Assembly: GCA_016795325.1 (NCBI GenBank) | Contig: JAEUHY010000036.1 | Location: 124,001 to 188,000 of the forward strand | DNA length: 64,000 nucleotides | Origin: Planctomycetota bacterium | GTDB taxonomy: Bacteria; Planctomycetota; UBA1135; GCA-002686595 | Reading direction: 5' to 3' | Shown: positions 44,032 through 53,688 of the stretch, piece after piece | Position numbering within the stretch: the stretch's first letter is position 1 | How the letters are laid out: every line of letters begins with the position of its first letter | Made by a program: the position numbers and the translations under genes | The notes under the pieces: model-generated | The model's input: the letters and a program-made list of their open reading frames with translations, nothing else | Database searches by the model: none | Told to the model about the DNA's origin: nothing

Positions 44032-45359
44032 CGTTCGTTTCCTTGCGTTGCGCTCGCGCGGAAGGCGAGTGCGTTCTCGAATTGCCGCGCCGCGCGCTGC
44101 GCGGTCCAGCGTGCGCGCACGACGAGGTCGAGCGCGGCGAGGGCCCGGCGCTGCGCGGCGAGCAGTTCGTCCGCCGGCGCCGAACGCGCGGCGCGTGCTT
44201 CGCGTGCGAGCGCGAGCAGACGTTCGGCGAGCGGTTCGAAACGCTCGCTGGCCGCCTGCGCGACGTCGCGCGAGCGCCCCGCTGCGCCGCGTGCGGCCTC
44301 GATTTCGGCCCGCGCTTCGTGGCACGCCGCGTCGAACGCGCGCGCCGCGGCTGTCCGGCGAGCGAGCGCGGTGGCGAGGGTCGCCTCGCCCCAGCGACTG
44401 CCCCAGGGGATCGTGACGCCCAGTGCGCTGCCGACGTAGCTCACCGCGATGCCGCGCAGCGTGGCTGCGACGGCCAGCTCGCGTTCGGCGACCTCGTACA
44501 ACGCGAGCGCGAGCGCGACATCGGGGCGCGCGGCGAGGCGCTGTTCGTCGAGCACGGCGCCGAGCGATGTGGTGCGGCTTTCGAAGCGCGCCACGTCCTG
44601 CAACGCCAGCGCGCCGCGCGGCGTCAGTCCCATCCGGCGCGCGAGCGCGTCGAGCGCGTCGTGGTACTGCGCCGCGACTTCCCAGGCCTCGAGCTCGAGC
44701 TCGGTTCGATCGACTCGCGCCGAAGCCGTGTCCAACTCCGTCGCCGCGCCGAGGCTGCGCGCCTGGTCGAGGAACTGCTCCGTCTCGCGCGCGGCGTCGA
44801 TGCGCCGCTTGGCGAGCTCCAGGCGCGCGCCGAGCTCCGCCGCCGCCATCCAGGCCGCTTCCACGTCACGCACCAGGCGCCATTCCGCCTCGAGCACCTC
44901 AGCGCGCGCCACTTGCTCTTCGGCCTGCGCCTGCGCGATGCGCGCCTTGCGCTCGCCGGGCCGCGGGTTGTTCCAGTTGATCGAGAAGCCCGTGAGCACG
45001 TCGTTGGTCGTGCCGCCGACGAGCCAGTCGACCGCGTTCCAGGCGATGGTCGGATCGGGCCACAGGCCGGCCTCGACGACCAGCGCCTGCGAGACGCCAA
45101 GCTGCGCTCGAGCCGCGGTCAGCGCGGGGTGGCGTGCGACGGCGAAGCTCACCGCCTCGTCGATCGACACGCCGTCGGCGAGGTCGAACGGCGCCGGCGC
45201 CGGCGTGTCACTTGGCGCGCTCGCCAACTCGTCGAGCCGCGCCAGCGCGCTCGTGACGTCGATCGGCTCACGCTCGGGCGCCGGGCCCGCGCACGCGGCG
45301 AGCGTCAACGCGAGAGCCGTGGAGAGACTGCGGACGCAACACTGGATCGGGGGCAACAT
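44028..45359 (-). CDS. TolC-family outer membrane lipoprotein of the metal efflux system (CusC-like)
   Basis: The 443-residue protein has a lipoprotein signal (LSTALALTLAACAGP). TolC-type long helices follow (FAVARHPALTAARAQLGVSQ; RIDAARETEQFLDQARSLGA; ARALDAACHEARAEIEAARG-like segments near the end). The first gene of a three-gene leftward operon (channel, adaptor, pump), it shares a 4-base overlap with the adaptor gene. ATG 45359 begins the signal; the open frame beyond it is Arg-rich and has no signal. Confidence 0.8.
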   Translation of the reverse strand: MLPPIQCCVRSLSTALALTLAACAGPAPEREPIDVTSALARLDELASAPSDTPAPAPFDLADGVSIDEAVSFAVARHPALTAARAQLGVSQALVVEAGLWPDPTIAWNAVDWLVGGTTNDVLTGFSINWNNPRPGERKARIAQAQAEEQVARAEVLEAEWRLVRDVEAAWMAAAELGARLELAKRRIDAARETEQFLDQARSLGAATELDTASARVDRTELELEAWEVAAQYHDALDALARRMGLTPRGALALQDVARFESRTTSLGAVLDEQRLAARPDVALALALYEVAERELAVAATLRGIAVSYVGSALGVTIPWGSRWGEATLATALARRTAAARAFDAACHEARAEIEAARGAAGRSRDVAQAASERFEPLAERLLALAREARAARSAPADELLAAQRRALAALDLVVRARWTAQRAARQFENALAFRASATQGNER

Positions 45360-45493
45360 CGGGGGAGCCCAGCGATCTTGCGGGCGGGCGCCGCGCCTAG
45401 CAAGGCGCGGGCCGTGTTGGCGGTACGGCGCGCGGACCGTCGTCCGGCGCCCGCGAGGTGACGCTGATGGGTTCGAGGCTTGGCGCCGGGCTC

Positions 45494-46075
45494 TCAGCGC
45501 GCCGGCGCCGGCTGGTGCGCGAGATCCGCGTCCAGCACCGACTTCAGCGCCGCGCGCAGCGATTTGGCCACGCGCGGTTCGACGCGCTTGGCCAGCGCTT
45601 CGACTAGTTCGCTCGACATCGCAAGCGTCTTCTCGCGGCCGCCGCGGAAGTGCGACCAGACCTCGTGGGCTGGCTGCGTGCGCAGCTCGAAGACGAGCGA
45701 CTGCAAGTTGTGCAACTTGTCGGCAGCCTTGACCGTCGCGGCCTGCGGCGAGAGGCGCGGCACACGCTCGACGCCGGCGCGTTTGCGTTCGTCCCAGGTC
45801 TTCGATTTGTCCTCGGTCAGCTCGCCGACGAGCAGGGCGATGTGCCGCCCGAATTCGGCCTCGATGCGCTCGAGCGGCCACAGCGGAGAATCTTCGGCAG
45901 CGTCGTGCAGCAGGCCCGCAACGAGCACGTCGTCGTCCTGGCCCCAACGCGCGAGGATCAGCGCGACGTGCAGCGGGTGCACGACGTACGGAGTGGCTTG
46001 CGCGTTCTTGCGCAGCTGTCCCTCGTGGGCTTCGATCGCCGCGCGCAGCGCGCGCTCCACGGCCTGCGAGAACAT
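45494..46075 (-). CDS. HD-domain hydrolase similar to (p)ppGpp hydrolase domains
   Basis: The 193-residue protein is a single HD domain. Metal ligands can be read as His33 in VVHPLHVA, His57-Asp58 in LLHDAAED and Asp119 in KAADKLHN. The spacing and the ED pair after HD are those of RelA/SpoT-type hydrolases, here without a synthetase domain, like small alarmone hydrolases. Another nucleotide substrate is possible. Its start overlaps the stop of the membrane-protein gene upstream. Confidence 0.8.
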   Translation of the reverse strand: MFSQAVERALRAAIEAHEGQLRKNAQATPYVVHPLHVALILARWGQDDDVLVAGLLHDAAEDSPLWPLERIEAEFGRHIALLVGELTEDKSKTWDERKRAGVERVPRLSPQAATVKAADKLHNLQSLVFELRTQPAHEVWSHFRGGREKTLAMSSELVEALAKRVEPRVAKSLRAALKSVLDADLAHQPAPAR

Positions 46076-46956
46076 CAGATCTGCACGCCGAGCGGCTTGA
46101 GCGCCGCGAAGCCGAACACCATCGAAGCGAGCACGAAGGTCAGCAGGATCCCGAACTCACCTTCGGGCAGCCAACCCTGGTCGCGGTACGGATAGGCGAT
46201 CGACACGACGCGGAAGGGCGAGTCGGATTCGAAGGCCGGTTCGGCGGGCCACAAGGCGGGCCAACGGTCCGGGTCACTGACAGCGAACCAATCCGCGCTC
46301 GACACGCGGCGCGGTTGCATCGCGCGCGGAGCTTCGACGCCGGCGACGACCAGCTTGGTTTCGCGCACGCCGCCGAGCTCGAGCACGATCTCGTGCTGGC
46401 CGGCGTCACTCGCGACGAACTCCTGGTACGCGCGGCCGTCGGACTTGGAGCGCACGAGCGGCGACACGGCGCGCAGGCCGGGCGGCAGCGTGACCTTCAG
46501 GTCGCGGATCTGGTCGGCGCGGCCGGATGCGAGCTCGATCTCGAGCAGCACGCCGCGGCCGCTCATCACCTCCGCCTCGCGCGCGACGAGCGGCAGCGGC
46601 GCGTAGGCGTAACGCACGACGAATTGCGCCGACACGAACACGAACGGGATCGCGAGCGGAAGGAAGGGCCCGAAGTTGAGGCCCAGGTACTGCGCGTTGC
46701 GCACCAGCACGCTGCCGACCGACTTCGCCACGACGACGAGGTCGTCCTGGTAGAGACGGATGGCGATGACGTGGCCCTTGATCTTGTCCTTGGCGAGCTT
46801 GATGCCCGCCTGCCACGAGATCTGCTTGAAAACGAGCAGCGCCAGCACGCCGAAAATGCCGCTGAACACGATCAACGCGGTGGCCTGGCCCGCCCACTCG
46901 AGCGGAGTGAGCAGCGCGTCAAAGAGCGCGTTGAGGGCGCCATTCACGGCGTTCAT
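46075..46956 (-). CDS. Membrane protein with exported domain, partner of phosphodiesterase gene
   Basis: The 293-residue protein has an N-terminal helix (ALIVFSGIFGVLALLVF), a basic amphipathic stretch (AGIKLAKDKIKGHVIAIRLY) and a second helix (LPLAIPFVFVSAQFVVRYA). An exported beta domain follows (LLEIELASGRADQIRDLKVT). A last helix (ILLTFVLASMVFGFAALKP) ends it. The helix/basic-hairpin/helix start slightly recalls EMC3/YidC-type membrane proteins; this is weak. It is in a row with a small protein and a phosphodiesterase. Confidence 0.65.
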   Translation of the reverse strand: MNAVNGALNALFDALLTPLEWAGQATALIVFSGIFGVLALLVFKQISWQAGIKLAKDKIKGHVIAIRLYQDDLVVVAKSVGSVLVRNAQYLGLNFGPFLPLAIPFVFVSAQFVVRYAYAPLPLVAREAEVMSGRGVLLEIELASGRADQIRDLKVTLPPGLRAVSPLVRSKSDGRAYQEFVASDAGQHEIVLELGGVRETKLVVAGVEAPRAMQPRRVSSADWFAVSDPDRWPALWPAEPAFESDSPFRVVSIAYPYRDQGWLPEGEFGILLTFVLASMVFGFAALKPLGVQI

Positions 46957-47022
46957 TCGGGGGACGCGGCTAGTGCGGGGGTTGGTGCGGGGCGCGGCGC
47001 GAGTCGGAGGTCGACGCGTCGC

Positions 47023-47220
47023 TCAGGAGATGTAACCCAGGCCGCGCAGCTTCTCGGTGATGTCCGCGTCGGACTGCGCGCCTTCGAAGTTGGCCAGTTC
47101 CTTCTCGATGATGTGCACGATGAACTCCTCGTGCGACGCATAACCGGCCTTCTCGGCGATCTGCTTGCAGCGGGCGATCAGGGCGGGGTCGAGCTTGATC
47201 TTGTTGGCGTTGCCGAACAT
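47023..47220 (-). CDS. Small conserved protein (65 residues), phosphodiesterase-linked
   Basis: The short helical protein reads MFGNANKIKLDPALIARCKQ, then AEKAGYASHEEFIVHIIEKE and ends LRGLGYIS. The pattern resembles ribbon-helix-helix-like or small helical adaptors. GAGAA lies 9 bases before ATG 47220. A GTG at 47271 overlaps the upstream phosphodiesterase stop by 4 bases and would add a His-rich leader of 17 residues, which I consider less likely. Gene order suggests a role with the neighbours. Confidence 0.65.
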   Translation of the reverse strand: MFGNANKIKLDPALIARCKQIAEKAGYASHEEFIVHIIEKELANFEGAQSDADITEKLRGLGYIS

Positions 47221-47267
47221 GGCGAATTTCTCGTGATGGCGGTCGTGGTGGTGAGTGTTGGTTCCGG

Positions 47268-49403
47268 TCACTCCAGGACTGGGTGGCCCTTCATGCCGAC
47301 GCCTGGCGCGATGCGGTACTGACGCAGGACCTCGACGGTGAGGTCCTCGAGCTTGTGGTTGCCGGCCGCGACCTTGCGGTTCGACATCAACGTCCCGGCG
47401 ACGACGTCCGGGGCCATCAAGTGGCTCCCGTTGAACGTGTCGCCGCGGTTGTTGTCGGACAGCACGTAGTCGGGGATGCGCCCCATCGAGGCCTGGTCGG
47501 AGTTGTCGTAATCCGCATTGTAGCCCACCAGCAAATCGGGGGCTTCGGCGCGGCGCTCGGCGGAGTACACCTCGGTGGCGAGGTCGGCGCGCAGCACGAC
47601 CTGCGCGCCGTTCTTCGGATCGCGGTACGCCTCGAGCTTGGCCTTGATCTCGCGCAGGAGCGCCTCGGCCTGCGCCGGATCGACGATTCCGGCCTCGTTT
47701 TCCGGCGTGTTCGGATCGTCCTTCTCGCGGCCCTGCAGATTCAGATACAGCCCGTTGAAGCCGATGCCGTAGGCGCGCGTCTTCGACCAGTCGACCGCGC
47801 CGCCCGCCGTGTAGATGTACACGTCGGTGCGCGCAGGATCGTCTTCGCTCTTCTCGCGGCTCGCGCCTTCCTTGAGCACCAAGTAGCCGTTCTCGAGCAG
47901 CCAGGTGTTGAGGCTGAAACGCCGCCGGTACGGAGCGAAACCGTGGTCGCTCATCACGATCAGCGTCGCGTCGCCGATCGCTTCACGCACGCGGCCGAGC
48001 ACCGGATCCATCTCCATGTACAGATCCGCGATGATGTCCTTCCACGTGCTGCCGGCGCGCTTGGACCACCACGACGAATCGCGCGCCGCGAACTCCGGCT
48101 CGTGGTGCGGGTGCGCCTCGTCGCCGTGGCGCCACATCATGTGGCCGCACAGGTCGACGCCGGAGAAGTAGAAGAACAGGAACCCGCCCTCGGTGCTCTT
48201 CATGTAGCGCGCGAGCGCGTAGTCGAGCATGCGCTCGCCCTCGCTCTGCACGAGGTGCGCCTGCTGCATGAACTCCTCGGGAGTGAACACGCCTCCCTTG
48301 AGCGCGTTGACGTCCTCGGGCATGCCCTGCGTGTAGAACGGACCGATGCCGTCGCGCACATCCGCCACCGTCGCGCTCGCGTCGGCCGGTTCGGACACGC
48401 CCATCGCGGGCGCCGCGGGGTCGATGTTGACCGGCGAGGCGTAGATCTCGACCTTGCCCTCGTCGAGCGAGCGCACGTAGAAGCGCACGATGCCCGACAC
48501 GTCGAGCGCGCCCATCAGCGGCATCTCGAAGTTGACCGGCACGAAGTCGCTCCACTCGCCGGGCTCGAGCACGAGCCGACGCATGCCCACGTCGAGCACC
48601 GCGGCCTTCGCTTCGCGATCGATCACGATGCGCAGCGGCGCGCTCGTCGCCGGGTCGCCTTCCTTGAGACCGTTCGGCGGGCCCGAAATCGCCGTCGCGA
48701 TCACGCCGTCGAACTCGCGCACCGGAATCACGCGCGCGTCGCCGTCGACCGCGTTCACCGACGGATCGCTCGTGTACAGCGTGCACTTGCCGTAGGCCGA
48801 GTCGATCGCGGGCGTCATCATCCCGCTGAACGACCAGCCGTTCGACGGCACGACCGGGAAGTTGGCCGGCATGCGCCAGATGTCGGCGGGCACGCCGTTG
48901 CGCTCGAGGATCGTCCAGAACGCGTCGCCGCTGCGGTTGGAGTTGAGCTCGCCGGGAATCTCGAACTTCCAGTCGCTGAACAGCGGGATCTTCGTCCCGT
49001 GGGTCTGCACGGTGGTCGACGCCGCGGGCGCGCGCGTGACCAGGTCGCGGTGCAGGAAGTCGTAGATGCCGTGACCGCCCGGATCGCGGCCGGTGATGAA
49101 GTTCGACCAGGCGACCGGCGACTGCGGCGGCGTCGACGTGCCGAGCGGATGGATGCCCTGCTCGCGCGCGAGCTGCGCGAAGTTGCGCATGCGCCCGGGG
49201 TGCTTGGCGATCGTCTCCGCGAGGATCTCCGGATCGAGGCCGTCGATGCCGAGCACGACCACGCGCGGGTGCTTGGTCGGAGCGCGCTCGAAGGTGATGT
49301 TGGTCGTGGCTGAGCCCGAGCCGTTCGGGCTGGGCACGCCGAGCAGGATGCCGGCGAACAGCATCGCCAGGGCCACCCACGGAACGACTTCGCGCGGCTT
49401 CAC
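47268..49403 (-). CDS. Membrane-anchored type I phosphodiesterase/alkaline phosphatase family protein
   Basis: The protein of about 711 residues has an N-terminal helix (VVPWVALAMLFAGILLGV). Family metal-site motifs are visible: VVLGIDGLDPE, the nucleophile region PPQSPVAWSNFITG, GVDLCGHMMW and VMSDHGFAPY. Such enzymes cleave phosphodiester or phosphoester bonds outside the membrane. The C-terminus (VGMKGHPVLE) is typical. GTG 49403, 11 bases after GGAG, was preferred to GTG 49412, which is only 2 bases from it. A paralogue lies at 57930-60098. Confidence 0.85.
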   Translation of the reverse strand: MKPREVVPWVALAMLFAGILLGVPSPNGSGSATTNITFERAPTKHPRVVVLGIDGLDPEILAETIAKHPGRMRNFAQLAREQGIHPLGTSTPPQSPVAWSNFITGRDPGGHGIYDFLHRDLVTRAPAASTTVQTHGTKIPLFSDWKFEIPGELNSNRSGDAFWTILERNGVPADIWRMPANFPVVPSNGWSFSGMMTPAIDSAYGKCTLYTSDPSVNAVDGDARVIPVREFDGVIATAISGPPNGLKEGDPATSAPLRIVIDREAKAAVLDVGMRRLVLEPGEWSDFVPVNFEMPLMGALDVSGIVRFYVRSLDEGKVEIYASPVNIDPAAPAMGVSEPADASATVADVRDGIGPFYTQGMPEDVNALKGGVFTPEEFMQQAHLVQSEGERMLDYALARYMKSTEGGFLFFYFSGVDLCGHMMWRHGDEAHPHHEPEFAARDSSWWSKRAGSTWKDIIADLYMEMDPVLGRVREAIGDATLIVMSDHGFAPYRRRFSLNTWLLENGYLVLKEGASREKSEDDPARTDVYIYTAGGAVDWSKTRAYGIGFNGLYLNLQGREKDDPNTPENEAGIVDPAQAEALLREIKAKLEAYRDPKNGAQVVLRADLATEVYSAERRAEAPDLLVGYNADYDNSDQASMGRIPDYVLSDNNRGDTFNGSHLMAPDVVAGTLMSNRKVAAGNHKLEDLTVEVLRQYRIAPGVGMKGHPVLE

Positions 49404-49838
49404 AGCGGACACAACTCCGTGAGGGCGCTCCGGCGCAGGCGCGCATGGGCCCTGGGCACGCGCAGGGCGAGGATCGGTTCGTAGGTCATCGGCGGAGGGC
49501 GGAAATCGTTGCGTGGCGCGTGCCCCCGCCCGGGGCGAGCGGCGCGCGGAGGTCGATCCAGACGTATCGGCGCAGCCGGGCGAGCGCTGGAGCCGGGGAG
49601 GGTCCGCGCGCGGCCGCGAGGGCGGTCTGGAGCCCCGAATTCTACTGCGGACGGCCCGCCGCTCAGCAGCGCCGGCGCGGACTTCACCGACGCTTTGTGG
49701 CGAGGTGCGGGCCCGCGGGAGCGAACGGCTGGGCGACGCCGGGATGGACTGTCACGAACCCCGGCGCGGCGCGTTGTGGGAACAGGCCCCCTCTCGGGGG
49801 ATTGACCCGCTTTCCCTCACGCAGGCTCCTATTCCCCC
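49404..49838. other. 435-base region between divergent genes
   Basis: No gene is supported. It should hold the promoters of the phosphodiesterase and subtilase genes. A short hairpin CCCCCTCTCGGGGG lies near 49787-49800, about 40 bases before the subtilase ATG. Confidence 0.4.
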
Positions 49839-52800
49839 ATGCTACGCAACACTTCGATGTGGATTTGGACCGTCGCTCTTGCGGCGGCCGCGCAAGCGCA
49901 AGACCTCGCCCCGGCATCCGTCGCGACTCAGTCGCCGCAGCGCCTCTTCGGGCCCGGGCCGCGTCCGGCCCGCCCGCTGGAGTCGCTGCGCCCGCACTCC
50001 GGCCCGTCGCGCGGCGATCAACCCGCGCCGCAGCTCGCCGACCTCGACGCGCCGGTCCCGGCGCCCAGCGTGGAGGAGCTCGACGACTCGATTCCGCTGC
50101 CGAACCCGGCGGTCTACGCGCCTGGCGAGAAGGGCGACGTGCTCGTCGCGCCGCCCTCGGGTGACCCGTTCTTCCTGGGCTTCGCGGCGGGCAACTACTT
50201 CCCGCCCGCGGGCGAGCGCATCGACCCGCAGCTGGTCGCGCAAGTGCAGGCGAGCTACGCCGACGGGCGACCGGACGCGCGCACCTACGCCTTCGCGATG
50301 TTCGAACGCCGCATCACCGCGGAGCGCGTCGCCGAGCTCGAAGCGCTCGGAGCGCGCGTGCTCGAGTTCCATCCGCACTACGCGCTCAAGCTCGCGCTGC
50401 CCGTGAGCGCGATCGACGCCGTCGCCGCGCACCCGGCCGTGCGTTGGCTCGGCGTGCCGCGCAGTTGGCAGAAGCTCCACCCCGCGCTGGTCGAACAGGC
50501 GCAACTCGCGCCCGCCAACCGGCCGCTCGAGATCGTGATCAACGTCTACGAGTCCGATCTGGGGCCCGCATCGAAGCCGGTGCTCGGGAGCGCTCCGGAA
50601 CTCGTCGCCCCCGGCGGCGTCGCGACCACCGGCGAAGCACGGCCGCTCAGCGGCGTGTGGATCAGCAACGGCTGGATGCAGCGCGCGCTCGAAGCCGCGG
50701 GCGTCGAAGTGCGCGAGTTCTCGAGCAATGTGAACAGCTTCCGCGCGAGCGTCGCTCCGGCCGCGCTCGAGGCGCTGTCCGAGTTGGACTTCGTGCAGTT
50801 CATCGAGTGGGACGCGCCCGAGCGCCCCTTCCACGACGAGTCGATGCCGATGATCAACGCGGACGACGTGCGCAACTTCTTCAGTGGCGGCACGAACTCG
50901 CGCGCTGTCGCGGGCATCGTCGACTCCGGCGTCGAGAACGCGCACACCTCGCTCGACCATCTGTGGGGCACTGGCTGGAACGAGTCCGGCGCCGCCGGAG
51001 GCAACAACGCCGCTTGGGACGACGTCTGCGGCCACGGCTCGCACGTGGGCGGCACGATGGTCGGCGATTCGAGCGACGACAGCCAAGACGGCGCGGCGCC
51101 TGGCGCCGGCTGGGGCGCCACGGGCCGGTTGTTCAACGTGCGCGTGTTCGCAAGTTGCGCGGGCCAGTCGATCAGCGTTTCGAACGTGCTCTCGCACATG
51201 GGCAACGACTTCAACGACGGGACCAACACCACGCCCAAGCCGCACGTCACGAACAACTCGTGGGGCGCGGACGGATCGGGCAACGCGGCGACCGCGTGGC
51301 GCGGCACGGAATCCGACGCGCGCGACTACGACCAGAACGCGTACGGCGGCGCGCAGCTCAACGTCTTCGCGGCGGGCAACGATGGTCCGACGACGTTCTC
51401 GATCGGCCTGCAGGCTTCGGCGAAGAACGTGCTGACGGTCGGCAACGTGATCGACTACGAGGACTCGGCCGCGCTGTCGGCCGGCGGCCTGTGGAACGGC
51501 GGCGGCGGCTCGAGCGTCGGTCCCGTCGGCGACAACCGCTGGAAACCGAACGTCGTGGCCCCGGGCCGTTGGATCACCTCCGTGAACGCCGCGACAGCGA
51601 GCGGCTTGACGGACAAGTTCGGCACCTCGATGGCGGCGCCGCACGTGACGGGCGTGATCACCGCGCTGATCGACTCGTCCGCCAGCTACGCCTACCTGCC
51701 CGAGCTGATCTGCGCGCACCTGATGGCGACGGCGCACCGCGATGGGGACCAGGCTATCTCGACGCCGACCAACGCGCACCTCGACACCTACGGAGCGGGC
51801 CGCATCGACGGCACGCGCGCGGTGTGGAGCACCGCCGAGGAGTCGCACGTGAACTGGTCGTTCGCGCTCGACGCCGGACAGTCGACCTACCGCGAGTTCA
51901 CGGTGCCGGCGAACGCGACCCGGCTCGTCATGGTGATGAACTACGCGGATGCGCCCGCCTCGGCCGGCGCGTCGACGGCGCTCGTCAACGACTGGGATTC
52001 GGCGCTCGACGAACCGCCGCTCGACACGGCGAGCAACAGCACCGGCGAATGGGTGGTCCAGCAGAGCCAGCTCGACAACTCTGAGCTGCGCGTGATCAAC
52101 AACCCTGTCGCTGGCACGTGGCGCGTGAAGGTCTTCCCGACCTCGACCACTAGCACGGCCTACTTCGGCGTGAGCATCCTGATCCTCGCGCAAGACACGT
52201 CGCCGGACGTGACGCTCGACGTGACGGCGGATGACATCTACGTCGCGCCGAACCAGAACGTCGTCATCAGCGCCGTCGCGGATACGCCGGGGACCTCGGC
52301 GGATGCGGTGTTCCTCGACTCGACGTCGAGCGGAGACACACTGCAGGCGGCGGCCACGATCCTCAAGGATGGCGCGACCACGAATCTGCTGGCCAACGAG
52401 CACAGTGGCCGCGACGTGATGCTCGGCAACCTCCACCCGTTCTTCAGCCGCACGGCGCGCTGGACGACACGCTGGGCGACGGAGGGCGTCAAGACGTTCG
52501 CGGTCGAGGCCTCGGGCGACAACTTCGCATCGGTCAACGACTCGGTGACGGTCTATGTCGACGCGACAGCCCCGACGCTTCCGACCGGGCTCGCGTCGAG
52601 CTCGCACGCGGTCAACGTGTGGTCGAACGACACCACGATCGACTTCTCGTGGAACGCGTCGACGGACGCTGTCTCCGGCGTCGACGGTTACGGCGTCGAC
52701 TGGAGCATCCTGCCCAACGTCACGGTCGGGCTCACCAAGGACCTCGAGGAGAGCGTCACGCAGTTCACGGTCAACTCCGGCAGCTTCAACACGATCTACT

Positions 52801-53609
52801 TCGCGGTGAAGCCCGTCGACAACGCCGGGAACTGGAACGCGGGCAAGGTCGAGGTCGGTCCGTACCGCATCGACACGACCGCGCCGACGACGCCGGGCGT
52901 GATCAGCTCGAACGTGCACACTCCGGGCGTGCAATCCTGCTCGACCTCGGGCGTGCTCGCCTGGACGGCCTCGAGCGATGGACTGCTGTCCGGACTCGCG
53001 GGCTACATCGGCGTGTGGGACACCAGCCCCACGACGATTCCCAGCGGCGCGTTGAACCTCGCCGCCGGAGCGACCAGCACGAGCTACAGCATCGGCTCGT
53101 CGACGACGCCGCGTTACTACCACCTGCGCCCGCGCGACAACGCCGGCAATTTCGGGCTCACGCGCCACTTCGGGCCGGTGCTCGCGAACGCGGCGTCGGT
53201 CAGCACCTACTGCACGGGCAAGACCAACTCGCTCGGCTGCGTGCCGTTCATCGGCTCGTTCAACCAGCCTGACAAGAGCGCGGGGAGCTTCACGGTCACG
53301 TGCAACAACGTGCTCAACCAGAAGTTCGGGCTGCTCTTCTTCGGCACGACGCAAGTCGCGACACCGTTCCAAGGCGGCACGTTGTGCGTCGGCGCGCCGA
53401 CGCAGCGCACCGACTCGCTCAGCTCGGGCGGCGCCACGAGCGGCAATTCGTGCTCGGGTGCGTACTCGTACCAGTTCACGACCGCGCGCATGAACCTGTT
53501 CGGCATGGACCCGGGCGAGACGTACTTCGCGCAGTGGTGGATGCGAGATCCGGCGAGCGCCAGCACCACGGGGCTCTCGAACGCGGTGCGCTTCACCGTG
53601 TGCGAGTGA
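49839..53609 (+). CDS. Secreted subtilisin-like (S8) serine protease, multidomain
   Basis: The 1256-residue protein has a signal peptide (MWIWTVALAAAAQAQ). A long propeptide-like region (about 20-340) precedes the S8 domain. The catalytic triad is Asp362 (IVDSGVENAH), His399 (GHGSHVGG) and Ser597 (GTSMAAPHVTG), with the oxyanion Asn in VTNNSWGADG. A jelly-roll/P-like region (FTVPANATRLVMVMNYADAP) and an Ig/Fn3-like section (DTTAPTTPGVISSN) follow. The last 130 residues are the shared C-terminal domain (CVGAPTQRTDS; QWWMRDPAS; NAVRFTVCE). It probably degrades external protein. Confidence 0.9.
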   Translation: MLRNTSMWIWTVALAAAAQAQDLAPASVATQSPQRLFGPGPRPARPLESLRPHSGPSRGDQPAPQLADLDAPVPAPSVEELDDSIPLPNPAVYAPGEKGDVLVAPPSGDPFFLGFAAGNYFPPAGERIDPQLVAQVQASYADGRPDARTYAFAMFERRITAERVAELEALGARVLEFHPHYALKLALPVSAIDAVAAHPAVRWLGVPRSWQKLHPALVEQAQLAPANRPLEIVINVYESDLGPASKPVLGSAPELVAPGGVATTGEARPLSGVWISNGWMQRALEAAGVEVREFSSNVNSFRASVAPAALEALSELDFVQFIEWDAPERPFHDESMPMINADDVRNFFSGGTNSRAVAGIVDSGVENAHTSLDHLWGTGWNESGAAGGNNAAWDDVCGHGSHVGGTMVGDSSDDSQDGAAPGAGWGATGRLFNVRVFASCAGQSISVSNVLSHMGNDFNDGTNTTPKPHVTNNSWGADGSGNAATAWRGTESDARDYDQNAYGGAQLNVFAAGNDGPTTFSIGLQASAKNVLTVGNVIDYEDSAALSAGGLWNGGGGSSVGPVGDNRWKPNVVAPGRWITSVNAATASGLTDKFGTSMAAPHVTGVITALIDSSASYAYLPELICAHLMATAHRDGDQAISTPTNAHLDTYGAGRIDGTRAVWSTAEESHVNWSFALDAGQSTYREFTVPANATRLVMVMNYADAPASAGASTALVNDWDSALDEPPLDTASNSTGEWVVQQSQLDNSELRVINNPVAGTWRVKVFPTSTTSTAYFGVSILILAQDTSPDVTLDVTADDIYVAPNQNVVISAVADTPGTSADAVFLDSTSSGDTLQAAATILKDGATTNLLANEHSGRDVMLGNLHPFFSRTARWTTRWATEGVKTFAVEASGDNFASVNDSVTVYVDATAPTLPTGLASSSHAVNVWSNDTTIDFSWNASTDAVSGVDGYGVDWSILPNVTVGLTKDLEESVTQFTVNSGSFNTIYFAVKPVDNAGNWNAGKVEVGPYRIDTTAPTTPGVISSNVHTPGVQSCSTSGVLAWTASSDGLLSGLAGYIGVWDTSPTTIPSGALNLAAGATSTSYSIGSSTTPRYYHLRPRDNAGNFGLTRHFGPVLANAASVSTYCTGKTNSLGCVPFIGSFNQPDKSAGSFTVTCNNVLNQKFGLLFFGTTQVATPFQGGTLCVGAPTQRTDSLSSGGATSGNSCSGAYSYQFTTARMNLFGMDPGETYFAQWWMRDPASASTTGLSNAVRFTVCE

Positions 53610-53620
53610 GCGCCTGATCG

Positions 53621-53682
53621 GCGGCGTTCAACGCCGCGGAGCTTGTTGCGAGGGCGGCTGCGCGATGCGCGGTCGCCCTCGC
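53621..53682. terminator. Double hairpin terminator between convergent genes
   Basis: Two stems lie in a row: GCGGCGTT/AACGCCGC (53621-53637) and GCGAGGGCG/CGCCCTCGC (53648-53682), the latter with an inner GCGC pairing. They fill the 79 bases between the subtilase and the next, convergent gene. Confidence 0.65.
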
Positions 53683-53688
53683 TGGCTT

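Noticed and set aside
47221-47271. Histidine-rich leader for the 65-residue protein (GTG 47271)
   Set aside because: It has the 4-base overlap expected of coupled genes, but GAGAA before ATG 47220 and the conserved start at MFGN favour the shorter form. Not excluded.
49842-53372. 1176-residue open frame antisense to the subtilase
   Set aside because: Low-complexity Arg/Val/Asp composition and no domain; the other strand carries a full catalytic triad.
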